Source of the DNA: Mesostigma viride
Taxonomy: Eukaryota; Streptophyta; Mesostigmatophyceae; Mesostigmatales; Mesostigmataceae
Direction of reading: 5' to 3'
Length of the DNA: 37,500 nt
NCBI GenBank assembly: GCA_009746045.1
Contig: RPFO01002014.1
Location: 1 to 37,500, forward strand
Shown: piece after piece, positions 1 through 31,491 of the stretch
Numbering within the stretch: position 1 is the first letter of the stretch
Layout: every line of letters begins with the position of its first letter
Program-made: the position numbers and the translations under genes
The notes under the pieces: generated by a model
What the model saw: the letters and a program-made list of their open reading frames with translations, nothing else
Databases searched by the model: none
Told to the model about the DNA's origin: nothing

Positions 1-1770
1 TGGGGAGTGGAGTGGGAGTGGGGAGTGGAGGAGTGGGAGTGCGGGAGTGGGGAGTGGGGAGGGGGAGGGGAAGGGGAGGGGGAGGGGGAGGGGAGGGGAG
101 GGGGAGGGGAGGGAGGGGAGGGGGAGGGGGAGGGGAAGGGGAGGGGGAGGGGGAAGGGGGAAGGGGGAGGGGAAGGGGAAGGGGGAGGGGAGGGGAAGGG
201 GAAGGGGAAGGGGAAGGGGGAAGGGGAAGGGGGAAGGGGGAAGGGGAAGGGGGAAGGGGAAGGGGAAGGGGAAGGGGAAGGGGAAGGGGAAGGGAAGGGA
301 AGGGGAAGGGGAAGGGGAAGGGGGAAGGGGAAGGGGAAGGGGAAGGGGAAGGGAAGGGGAAGGGGAAGGGGAAGGGGAAGGGGAAGGGGAAGGGGAAGGG
401 GAAGGGGAAGGGGAAGGGAAGGGGAAGGGGAAGGGGAAGGGGAAGGGGAAGGGGAAGGGGAAGGGGAAGGGGGAAGGGGAAGGGGGAAGGGGAAGGGGAA
501 GGGGAAGGGGAAGGGGGAAGGGGGAAGGGAAGGGAAGGGGAAGGGGGGGGAAGGGGAAGGGAAGGGGAAGGGGAAGGGAAGGGGAAGGGGAAGGGGAAGG
601 GGAAGGGGAAGGGAAGGGGAAGGGGAAGGGGAAGGGGAAGGGGAAGGGGGAAGGGGAAGGGGAAGGGGGAAGGGGAAGGGGAAGGGGAAGGGAAGGGGAA
701 GGGGAAGGGGAAGGGGAAGGGGAAGGGGAAGGGGAAGGGGAAGGGGAAGGGGAAGGGGAAGGGGAAGGGGAAGGGGAAGGGGAAGGGGAAGGGGAAGGGG
801 AAGGGGAAGGGGGAAGGGGAAGGGGGAAGGGGAAGGGGAAGGGGGAAGGGGGAAGGGGAAGGGGGAAGGGGAAGGGGAAGGGGAAGGGGGAAGGGGAAGG
901 GGGAAGGGGAAGGGAAGGGGAAGGGGGAAGGGGAAGGGGAAGGGGAAGGGGAAGGGGAAGGGGAAGGGGGAAGGGAAGGGGGAAGGGAAGGGGAAGGGGG
1001 AAGGGGAAGGGGAAGGGGAAGGGGAAGGGAAGGGGAAGGGGAAGGGGAAGGGGGAAGGGGGAAGGGAAGGGGAAGGGGAAGGGGAAAGGGGAAGGGGAAG
1101 GGAAGGGGAAGGGGAAGGGGAAGGGGAAGGGGAAGGGGAAGGGGAAGGGGAAGGGGGAAGGGAAGGGGAAGGGGAAGGGGGAAGGGGAAGGGGAAGGGGG
1201 AAGGGGAAGGGGGAAGGGGAAGGGGAAGGGGGAAGGGGAAGGGGAAGGGGAAGGGGGAAGGGGAAGGGGAAGGGGAAGGGGAAGGGGGAAGGGGAAGGGG
1301 GAAGGGGAAGGGGAAGGGGAAGGGGGAAGGGGAAGGGGAAGGGGAAGGGGGAAGGGGAAGGGAAGGGGGAAGGGGGAAGGGGAAGGGGAAGGGGAAGGGG
1401 AAGGGAAGGGGAAGGGGAAGGGGGAAGGGGAAGGGGAAGGGGGAAGGGGGAAGGGGAAGGGGAAGGGGAAGGGGAAGGGAAGGGGGAAGGGGGAAGGGGG
1501 AAGGGGAAGGGGGAAGGGGAAGGGGAAGGGGAAGGGGAAGGGGAAGGGGAAGGGGAAGGGGAAGGGGGAAGGGGGAAGGGGAAGGGAAGGGGGAAGGGGA
1601 AGGGGAAGGGGAAGGGGAAGGGGAAGGGGAAGGGGAAGGGGAAGGGGGAAGGGGAAGGGGAAGGGGAAGGGGAAGGGGGAAGGGGGAAGGGGAAGGGAAG
1701 GGGGAAGGGGGAAGGGGGAAGGGGAAGGGGAAGGGGGAAAGGGGAAGGGGGAAGGGGGAAGGGGGAAGTG
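1..1770. repeat. 1.77-kb pure-purine GGGGAA array in helicase intron 15
   Basis: From base ~60 onward the plus strand is almost only G and A: GGGGAA units mixed with GGGGGAA, GGGAA and one GGGGGGGG, preceded by a GGAGTGGG-rich stretch at 1-60. The tract runs off the left edge, so its true length is unknown. It lies in an intron of the minus-strand helicase gene, so the transcript carries (UUCCCC)n and the template strand is G-rich. The four-G runs spaced by two A are strong G-quadruplex candidates and a polypurine tract of this length can form triplex DNA (established biophysics; not tested here). Confidence 0.97.
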
Positions 1771-2046
1771 TCAGACTTGTCGCTTCCGTCTGATGCCATA
1801 GGTCATAACCGGTGTCTCATCCCGTGAATGCATGAGACGTCAGCTGTAATGAAGGATTCAAGAATAGAACTCGATGCGATGAGCGAATGGAGATGAATGA
1901 GGATGAATAAACTACGTTTACAAGCGTGCGGCTGTCCCCTGGGATGACGAGCTTACAACTTGAATGGTGCTTTACGAGCAGATGGTGACCGGATACCAGC
2001 TGCGTTTGAACGACTCAAACTCACCCAGCAGTTATCTACCACTCAC
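1771..2046 (-). other. Unique part of helicase intron 15
   Basis: About 275 bp between exon 15 and the purine array. I searched both strands for the next UvrD exon and found none. Contents: the donor at 2046 and non-repetitive sequence without a convincing reading frame. Confidence 0.5.
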
Positions 2047-19639
<17,593 letters not shown>

Positions 19640-20353
19640 GCCCTGACCAAGGGTGGGTAGGTGGTCGCGGTTGCTGCAGAGGTGCCAACCGAGTGGCGGA
19701 TGCCAGCCCGGGTCATCCCTGCAGGAATGCCTTGCCACTAGCGGACGCCAGTTGTCATCCTGTGCTACGAAACGCGTTGGCAACGGTGTGCCAAGGAAGC
19801 TGCCCTTATGCTGCACTTTCCCCCACCCTCTAGAGCCCAGCCCCATTGCCAAGCCATCTGCCGGCGCTGGAACCGCCCAGCGGGCTAGCATGGGGCCTGT
19901 TATGCCCTGGGCAACCACCGTGCAGGGAGTTGCCTGGCACGGCATGCGTTGTCGCACAGCAGTGTTACGGGGTATGGGGAAGGCAGGACGACACGCCCCC
20001 CTTCGGAGTACGGGTAGGATGCCCCCTGGCCGGGAGGCAGGTGAAGGCGACAGGATCGTGCCCCGAGGGGAATGGGCGTCCCTGAGAACCCTGAGCAGGT
20101 GAGCCCCCTCCCGGGCACCTTTTGGGCCTCCCGTTAGAAGCTGTCGGTGCACGGCCGTGCTGATGAATGGCTGCTCAAAATTTAGGCACGGCTTTGCGAT
20201 GTAAGATGATTGGAGGCGACTGTGAGGAGAGGTACGTCCCCCCGTGCGGATGCCAGCCCGCGCTGCCCCCTGTGATCTATCTGGGAGTGCGTCGAACACG
20301 GCCACCGCATGCCCGTGCCTCTGTGCTGCTAGGGATGCACCATCACGCTCCCC

Positions 20354-23055
20354 TTAAATCCTTCCCCCATGGCAGGGGCAGCGGATTCAGGTTCCACAGA
20401 CTGCTAAAGGACCACAAAACCCACCAACACCAGGGGCATGCAAAGAGGGGGGGGGGAGGGGCAGAATTTATAAGACATCAGCAAATCCGCAAGCAACGTG
20501 CCATGACATATTCCATTCAGATTGTGAAGTATAGTCCCCCGGGCATGAACCTGCTATTAGAGGAGGGATCAGAGACAGTATAGTCCCCCGGGCATGAACC
20601 TGCTATTAGAGGAGGGATCAGAGACAGTATAGTCCCCGGGCATGAACCTGCTATTAGAGGAGGGATCAGAGACAGTATAGTCCCCCGGGCATGAACCTGC
20701 TATTAGAGGAGGGATCAGAGACAGTATAGTCCCCCGGGCATGAACCTGCTATTAGAGGAGGGATCAGAGACAGTATAGTCCCCGGGCATGAACCTGCTAT
20801 TAGAGGAGGGATCAGAGACAGTATAGTCCCCCGGGCATGAACCTGCTATTAGAGGAGGGATCAGAGACAGTATAGTCCCCCGGGCATGAACCTGCTATTA
20901 GAGGAGGGATCAGAGACAGTATAGTCCCCCGGGCATGAACCTGCTATTAGAGGAGGGATCAGAGACAGTATAGTCCCCCGGGCATGAACCTGCTATTAGA
21001 GGAGGGATCAGAGACAGCGAGGCTTGAATTAGATCAGAGTAACAATCGTGCGGCACGCCGCATGGTGCCTGGGAGGCAGCCAAGGGGAGGGACAGCTGGC
21101 ACTTGTCACGGTCCCTCAGCGTGCCATGTCCTCCTCGCACAGACATGCTAATTGCACTTGGTATACAAGTCCCAGACGACTTGTGGCAGGCGGTCGTGTA
21201 AGCAGCGAATGAAATAATGGGTACAACGACTGCCACCGAGGGAGCGAGCCTCCCACCTTACTATTGCAGCCAACAAAAATGTGCACCCCAACATAACATT
21301 AAATCCCCAAGCAATCCTAGCCCCTTGAAACGAAAAGAATTTTTTTTTAAGCCCCCAGCCTTTACCTATCATTCTCGCCAGCTTGACTCCAGACGCTATT
21401 TCATCCAACGACCTTAAAATGAGCAAACAAACGCGGTCAACCCTGCAGAAGCTTAAGTACTAGGGTCTTCACGTAAAGCTCCATGGGTCTGGAAGACAGA
21501 CTGGGTCTTACGTTGCACAGGATGGCGGGCAGAAACTAATACCGCTACTACGCCCCATTCTGCAACATCATAAACATGAATTACGGACAGGAGTAAAGCA
21601 CCTATATAAAAGAGAGTCGACCCGTACTCTGATCAAACGATAAAAAAATAACGAAGTGCGTTCCTGCTCTGTTGGTGCAGGATCAAGGGAATCGCAACAT
21701 GATTCAAATCCACTTTTTTAAAGATCAAACTTATTAACCGGCAGACAACTTCGATGCCACGGGAAAGCGCGGTACACATGCAAGGCATTACACCTCAACA
21801 AGGCAACCCCTCAATTCAAGCCATGACTCTTTAGAACAGAAGAAATAATCACGCAAATGGGGTCCCAATCTCTCCTGTATTTGCGGCGTTACGTACGGTT
21901 TACGTTCGATCACTTATGCCAAATTCTACGCAATGCAGGATTGAAACACACAGCGTGTAGAATCCATGGCAAGTATGTAGGCTTACCATTCTCAGGAGCG
22001 ATACGCAGGAGATGCAAGCATTCAATTGGGGTAGACTCCGACGTTCATAATGTCACCGCCTAGCATTCATGGCGGCCGTGTAGCCATGATATTTTCGTGG
22101 GTGCGCGAGTTTTCTGTGCAACGTCGAACCTGTGCACAACATACATGTACTGTACGCTCAAAGCCTCGTACTGCTCTGCATGTAGACGCTGAACACGAAT
22201 ACATGTGTTTATGCTGTCAGTCATTGAAGGGAACAACACCGGCCAGTCCTGCCAAATACCTAATTCGTTATTCGTATGCTCCCCTCGCTTCGCCTTCCCG
22301 CCATTTCCATGGCGAGGATGAGTCACCCACGCCACTCGCCAGTTGCCACAGCTGACATCATTGTGGATCGCTTTTCGCCGTGCATAAATTCCATGAAACC
22401 TTCACGAATTGGGCACGAGAGACTGCACGCGACGACACAATTCATTCATTGTGTTCAAAGCCATCAATTTTCAGAACGATTGGCTTGGCTAACGATGTTG
22501 GTGACGAAATCTAACTGTGCAAGGCGTAAGGGTTACCGTGTAGTGGGAATGCGTTTGCCGAGAAACCCTCTTGAACGCCAAGTCCACGGCGTGGCCTGGT
22601 AATTCCCTGATGCAACAAGCCGCACATTGTCAAAGGGCGAGGGTTTCTACCAGAGGAAGCTAAATCGCAGTACCCCGTCCCCTAGCCAGCTAGTAGCTGC
22701 GCTGCCGACGCTATCAGGTGAATTAATCATCATTACTGGGCCCCGTCATCGGTTTGCTCTACGCACACAGCTGATTGTTTTTTTCGTTGGAGCCATCTTT
22801 TTTGTTCCAGGCTTTTAACCTGGCATCCCTCAACCCGATATCTTGGAGATTCGGCGCTGTCCCTCCTCGTCAGACCTTGCGATTGGCTACGCAATTCATG
22901 CATACGCCTCCTAAGTCCTAATATGTTTCTGGGAGACCGCGTTAAAACCGTTGCTGTTTTCTCTGCGTGTGTCCAGCAGGACACAACCTCAGCAGTGAGC
23001 ACAGGATATTTCCAAGGGCCCTTATTCAATTACTTTGAAATCAAGCCTCGCAGAA
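20354..23055. other. Intergenic region between helicase and MYND genes
   Basis: Should hold the promoters of two divergent genes. Besides the 48/49-bp array, I see CCTATATAAAAGAG at 21601, a TATA-like site with no gene that obviously uses it, and GCGATTGGC (inverted CCAAT) at about 22879, 175 bp upstream of the MYND gene start. No other coding region is convincing. Confidence 0.4.
20529..21016. repeat. 10-copy 48/49-bp array with CCCGGG
   Basis: 488 bp: eight 49-bp and two 48-bp units starting GTATAGTCCCCCGGGCATGA; the 48-bp copies lack one C. Units are otherwise practically identical, so the array is young. It lies just upstream of the helicase 5' region. Confidence 0.97.
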
Positions 23056-26817
<3,762 letters not shown>

Positions 26818-27338
26818 AGCGGCTGTTCGTTATGAAGTTGAACATTGCATGTGGGTTTTGTGAGGCGTGCCGCTGCAAGCACTGAGCCACAAGCGACAGT
26901 AGACTTGCATGCCTAGTAAGCGACAGTATACTTGCATACACATGGCTCATGGATGTTACATGGCAAGTTGACGACTGCCCTTGCATGGTACCTAGGAATT
27001 GGCATAATTAATAAGGGCTATTTGTTTACTACTATAAGCTGGCTTTCGAGATCTAAGGATGCTGCAGGTGCAGCCTTTGACTGCTGCAGCTTTTCGCGCT
27101 TGGCGTTCACAGAGGCCCAGCCTGGTACGGCAGGGTGAGAGCACTGCCCCAATGTATGTGGCAAACATGAATGCGTCGAACATTTCGATGCTCATAATGG
27201 TCCATAACCCTCCATGCAGGTCTACCTAGAGATAGCCACGCGGCTCCCGCGGCCTTCGCGTCTTTCCTCTCAGACAACTACCCTAGTCCTTCTACGGCGT
27301 TGGATCGCCATGCGTCTAGGAATAGTTGTCTCACTTAA
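26818..27338. other. 3' flank of the MYND gene
   Basis: About 520 bp. A ~27-bp unit (AAGCGACAGTANACTTGCAT) occurs twice at 26889-26940. No gene seen; ends at the TTAA target site of the next element. Confidence 0.4.
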
Positions 27339-29075
27339 CCCGTGTTTTTTTAATTAGAACGCGATATATCGCGTTGTAAGCTTTTTTTAGAACGCGTATA
27401 GCACCTAAGGAAAATTTTTTTTCATGGTCATGTATATACTTTCCTGAAAGCCCATAAATCAAAGGATTTTTTGAGCTACTCAGACCTACAAAATGCTTAT
27501 TCATTAGAGAGATACACTGGTTTCAATACAGGGGGGTCTGACCATGACCGCGATTTCTTGACCCTAGGTCACAAGTCATGAGCTTATTCACAAATGGTTC
27601 ATGAAAAAAATCTGGCTTCTTGCACGAGCTATGGGCAACATATGCAGGCTCTGTGAAACAAAACTCAGGCCCATTGGGCCACTGGAGCTATTTTTCATTA
27701 GCATCACAATTACAACGCAGTACAACGCAGTGGGAAAAATGAGAGCCCTTCACAACATGACGCAACGACATGAGCCCCATAAACGGGGCCATAGTGAGCT
27801 TGGAGGGTCAAAACGTTGAAAATAGGTGTTGTATAAGTTATACAGCATCAAACATGCATCAAACATCATGACTGGATGACCTAATATGACTGAATCAGGC
27901 AGCCATAGCCAAAGCATCATCCACTCTCACAACGTGTTGAGCACATGCCTCGTGGGAACGGAGGTGCTGGGTTTTCATTCCATAACGCGTGCAATACTGA
28001 AAGAAAGAGGCACGTGTAATGCAAGGCTTGGATAGGTTGAGTGATCCATGAGCTTACATGCAGGCAAAGATGACGCTGGAATGCATGCTAGCAAATGGTG
28101 GCAAGATGCTAACAACACATGATTATACACCATGATTATGGGCACCTAGCTGGTCTTCTTGCACAATCAACGCAGTATAAACCATCAACATCCAATCCTC
28201 ACGATATATGCACGGCTTGACGACGTATACAGCACCTAAATACTGCACAACTGCAACCTGCTATGGCTGACATGCAAGCAACGTCGAGTAGGATGGCGGT
28301 CTTAGAGAGGCTGGGCAGAGGTCGGTAGAAATAAGTGGAAAACTGGCAGAAACTAGGTAGAAACACGATATACTTACGCCTGCAAGCACTATTGAGCCGG
28401 TGGCAGAGGCCATTTCCAGGAAAATACAGCATACCGTAGCAATAGCCACGGTCACGCCTTACGCTATTTGCAGGCACCATCATGCCCGGCGCTACCCAAT
28501 AAAAGTCTGCACAATTCTCGGTTTAGCCGAGAGTCCGGACGTTCGGAATGAATAAACATGTGTTAAGAAGTCGAAACACCATGGAAATACCAAGCATGGT
28601 GCCGCAGCAGACCCGAGTCTTGACGTAATAATATGTATGCCGGTTTCCAGGGTTTCCGCATGAAAGTTGGGTGAGAAACTGGAAAAAACTACGTTTCCTT
28701 TGCCCCAGTACCTCAACAAACTCGTAGAAACCTAATTATCAACCTTTGAACGCATCATCATGGTCGTGCCACCCAACAGCCACTGAAATTCGCGCGAAAA
28801 CTGGCGAGATCTACCTGCCGCCATCGCCGTCGTCTTCACCTTCGTCCCGCGAAAATGCCTTATTTCAGTGGTACATATTTGTTTGCAGCTGTCACAAAAA
28901 AAATACCAAAAATACCAGGATTTTTTCTTGAATTCTATGAGATGTTTCTGACCTATCTTGAAAGTTTCAGACCAAAAATCGCATGTTTAATAGGTTTGCC
29001 ACGTGTCAGATTACAACGCGATACATCGCGTTCTAACCCTACAACGCGATGTATCGCGTTGTAAAAAAACACGGG
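27339..29075. mobile_element. piggyBac-like non-autonomous element, 1.74 kb
   Basis: Both edges are TTAA (27335-27338 and 29076-29079), the target site used by piggyBac transposons. Terminal inverted repeats read CCCGTGTTTTTTTA, identical on both sides, and begin CCC as in piggyBac. Subterminal palindromes AACGCGATATATCGCGTT (27358-27375) and two variants (29015-29032, 29043-29060) lie just inside the ends. I find no transposase frame; internal frames under 100 codons look random. Class assignment follows from TTAA plus CCC ends. Confidence 0.78.
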
Positions 29076-29397
29076 TTAATAACATTTAGAGGCCGGTATT
29101 AACCGGGTTAAGATCCATGCAAGCCAAGTCCAGCGAGAATAGAATTGAATCTGAGATGACTGCGTCATGAGGCGAGCCAAAATCTTTCATGGAATGGATT
29201 TCTAAGTTGCCAGCACTAGCGGGTACAAGTTCACTCCTATTCTTCTTGATCTCTGCATTCCCATGCCATATGGGGAACATTGCCTTGCATCCACAAGTAC
29301 TTTGCACGCACGCCCTCACTACTTCCTAGGCTTGTGAATGCCTAGCTCATGCTCTTGTAGTGTACCGATCGATATACGTGAACCTTGAGCTATATAG

Positions 29398-30429
29398 TCG
29401 CTTTCCGACCTGTGCCTCCATCTCTACGACACCGACCGCCTCATCCACCCCGACGGCACCTGGGTCAGCGGACCCAGCTTTCTGTTTGGGTGCCCCCGCC
29501 CCCAACTCCAACACATCATCCTCTGCTCCCTTCTCCAGCGCTCCGATGGCGAAATCTGGGCTCCATCCATCTCCGCCCCGGCCACACTTCGTTCCATCCT
29601 TACGGAAGCCTTTCAGCAGCACGTGACCCCCCTTGCACCGCCGATGTGGCAGCAATGGGCGGCACGCTGGCTACTGAACTTCCTCACCTTTCCACCACCG
29701 CCGCCTCCACCTCCACTGCCATTTCCGCCTCCACTGCCGACATCAAAGCCCAGCTCCTCGACCTCGACCAGCGCCTTCAAGCCACCGCCACCGCCCTTGA
29801 GTGCTTGCATGACACCGCCGGCCTCACCGCCCAGGCGGTGAAGGACATCGCTGCCCAGCCGGCACCTGCTGGCCCGGCCAGTGATGTTCCCTCCACCTGG
29901 GCGGACTTGCTTAAGCATCATACCACCTCCACCACCTCTACCATCGCGGCACAACTCAAGCAACAAGCCCTCGACCTTCGCGAGGAGGCCGACATCACCC
30001 AGCGCAGCCACAATGTCATCGTCAAGCACTTCGACCAGCCGGCAGGTGAGACCTCCACGAGCCTTCTCACGGCATTTAAGGGCGACATTCTTGCCCCCAT
30101 GCAACTCACTGGTGAGCTGCGGATGTCAGCTGTCAGCCTCCCCCGCGCGCGGGGTACGTAAGGCTGGCCCGGCACCCGTGCTCCTCACCTTTAAGTACAT
30201 GGCGGACAAGCTGGCGTTCCTTAGATGCCGCAAGAAGCTCTCGGAGACTCGCTTCACGCTGGACGACGACTTGACCCTGGCCCAGCAATAGCGGCGACGC
30301 GAGCTACATATGGCCGACATACACCTTCAGCTCCGGCAGAGCGCAGTGGGGAAGCCGGTATACTGGAGGGGGGCGGTCATCCATGTTGACCACAAGCCCT
30401 GGCAGGCACCTCCTGCCACCTCAGACTAG
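29398..30429 (+). pseudogene. LINE ORF1-like (gag-like) gene fragment, frameshifted
   Basis: Coding-like signal moves through three frames. At 29407-29690 it contains blocks such as HPDGTWVSGPSFLFG and MWQQWAARWLLNFL. From about 29680 to 30150 another frame carries a coiled-coil-like segment (IKAQLLDLDQRLQ, QLKQQALDLREEAD). After a shift near 30150 comes FKYMADKLAFLRCRKKL, FTLDDDLT, an in-frame TAG at about 30289, then YWRGAVIHVD and a final TAG at 30427. The last part resembles the C-terminal RNA-binding region of non-LTR retrotransposon ORF1 proteins in plants and algae (recognised by pattern). No reverse transcriptase follows. At least two frameshifts and one stop make it a dead copy. Confidence 0.45.
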
Positions 30430-30488
30430 GGAATATATACCAGTAGTGTAGATTAGAGGCTTCGCCTAGCATGTGGCCCACGTGCATT

Positions 30489-31236
30489 AATTAATTAATT
30501 AATTATCAACATCACTCCGTTGGGAGTAGATGTAGCACATAGCCCTGAGAAGGGGCATATGGCTTTTAATACATTCTAGGCTACTTCATGCAAGGGTGGG
30601 AATGTAAGCTACCCCTGCTCTAGGTGCACCAGGGCACCCGCACCCTCATGGTCTATCACGCTATGCCCGGGTAAGGGGGGAGCATGCCTGTGAGGGGGAA
30701 GATCATCATGGCTATACAAAAACTAGAGCGTGGCATCTCAGCAGAGAGCAGCTCTCTGCATGGGCACAGCATTACTAAATAAAACTAGGCATCGTCTACC
30801 ACGTGCATGTGCGCCCATAATGGCCCCCATGGATGATGCCTTCAGTATTTAGCTACGCCATGCCTATAATGGGACCTCCCATGGATGTTGCATTAAGAAT
30901 TTAGCCATGCTATGCCTATGCAGGGAGTTACTCTCTGCTGAGATGCCATGTGTACACCAGCTAAAGCCTAGCCATATATACCTTCCACCCCATATGTCAT
31001 GCAGGCCTTCTAGGCCCTCTCCCCAAGCCGCCCCGCCGGCTGTGTGAGCTCGATTAGGAGGCATGAACCATGCATCATGGCGGTGCAGGTGCACCTTGTG
31101 CACCCAGAGCAGGTGATAGTTGTACATCCTACACCTGCAGGTTGTCGCCCTGATTGTATTAAAAACCCATAGATGCCCCTTTCTCAGGGCTATGTGTTAC
31201 ATATGCTCCCCCCGGAGCTATGATTTTAATTAATTA
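30489..31236. mobile_element. Large imperfect inverted repeat (foldback element)
   Basis: Two arms of about 280 bp around a ~150-bp centre. Paired blocks: TTAATTAATTAATTAA (30489-30504 and 31217-31231), CATAGCCCTGAGAA with GGGGCAT (30537-30558 and 31173-31195), the CTGCTCTAGGTGCAC region (30610-30625 and 31105-31120), and TGGCATCTCAGCAGAGAG (30731-30748) exactly complementary to 30931-30948. Similarity continues between blocks with gaps. No clear target duplication found, so it could also be two opposed copies of one sequence. Confidence 0.65.
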
Positions 31237-31391
31237 ATTGAGCTATAGCGGCCTACGCCCAGTCCTTTCTTCGAGGCACAGCCCCGTACCTGGTAACATC
31301 TACATACCAAGCAGCTACGTACAGCGGCTTTGTCACCTAGTTAGTGACGATATAACTCCCTTGGCATGAAGTTAGCCTAGCTCACGTGCTG

Positions 31392-31491
31392 TTATTGAGC
31401 CGGCTTCGGTGCGCCCCCCCATCGGATGCGTGCCAACCGTTGCTCCATGCGGAGGACCTCCTCCTCCAGCTGCAACGTGGCCGCCTGCGCT
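31392..31491 (-). CDS. Unknown gene exon 4 (terminal)
   Basis: One base plus 33 codons including TAA; acceptor CCCACAG|A GCG. Encodes AQAATLQLEEEVLRMEQRL and a basic tail ending PKPAQ. Its phase matches exon 3 exactly. Confidence 0.7.

Noticed and set aside
1-1770. Telomere
   Set aside because: GGGGAA is not a known green-lineage telomere unit (TTTAGGG or TTTTAGGG), units vary, and the array is inside a gene.
7-1827. 600-codon Gly/Glu/Lys/Arg-rich reading frames
   Set aside because: They are translations of a GGGGAA array open in all plus frames and lie antisense to an intron; no protein feature supports them.
20305-20353. Extending the helicase N terminus to the frame limit
   Set aside because: The frame is open but there is no ATG before 19945, and the sequence upstream of 19639 lacks protein-like character; a start at 19639 gives a transit-like N terminus.
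21601-21614. TATA box CCTATATAAAAGAG as promoter of the MYND gene
   Set aside because: It is about 1.4 kb from the start codon with no sign of an upstream exon; left as a note only.
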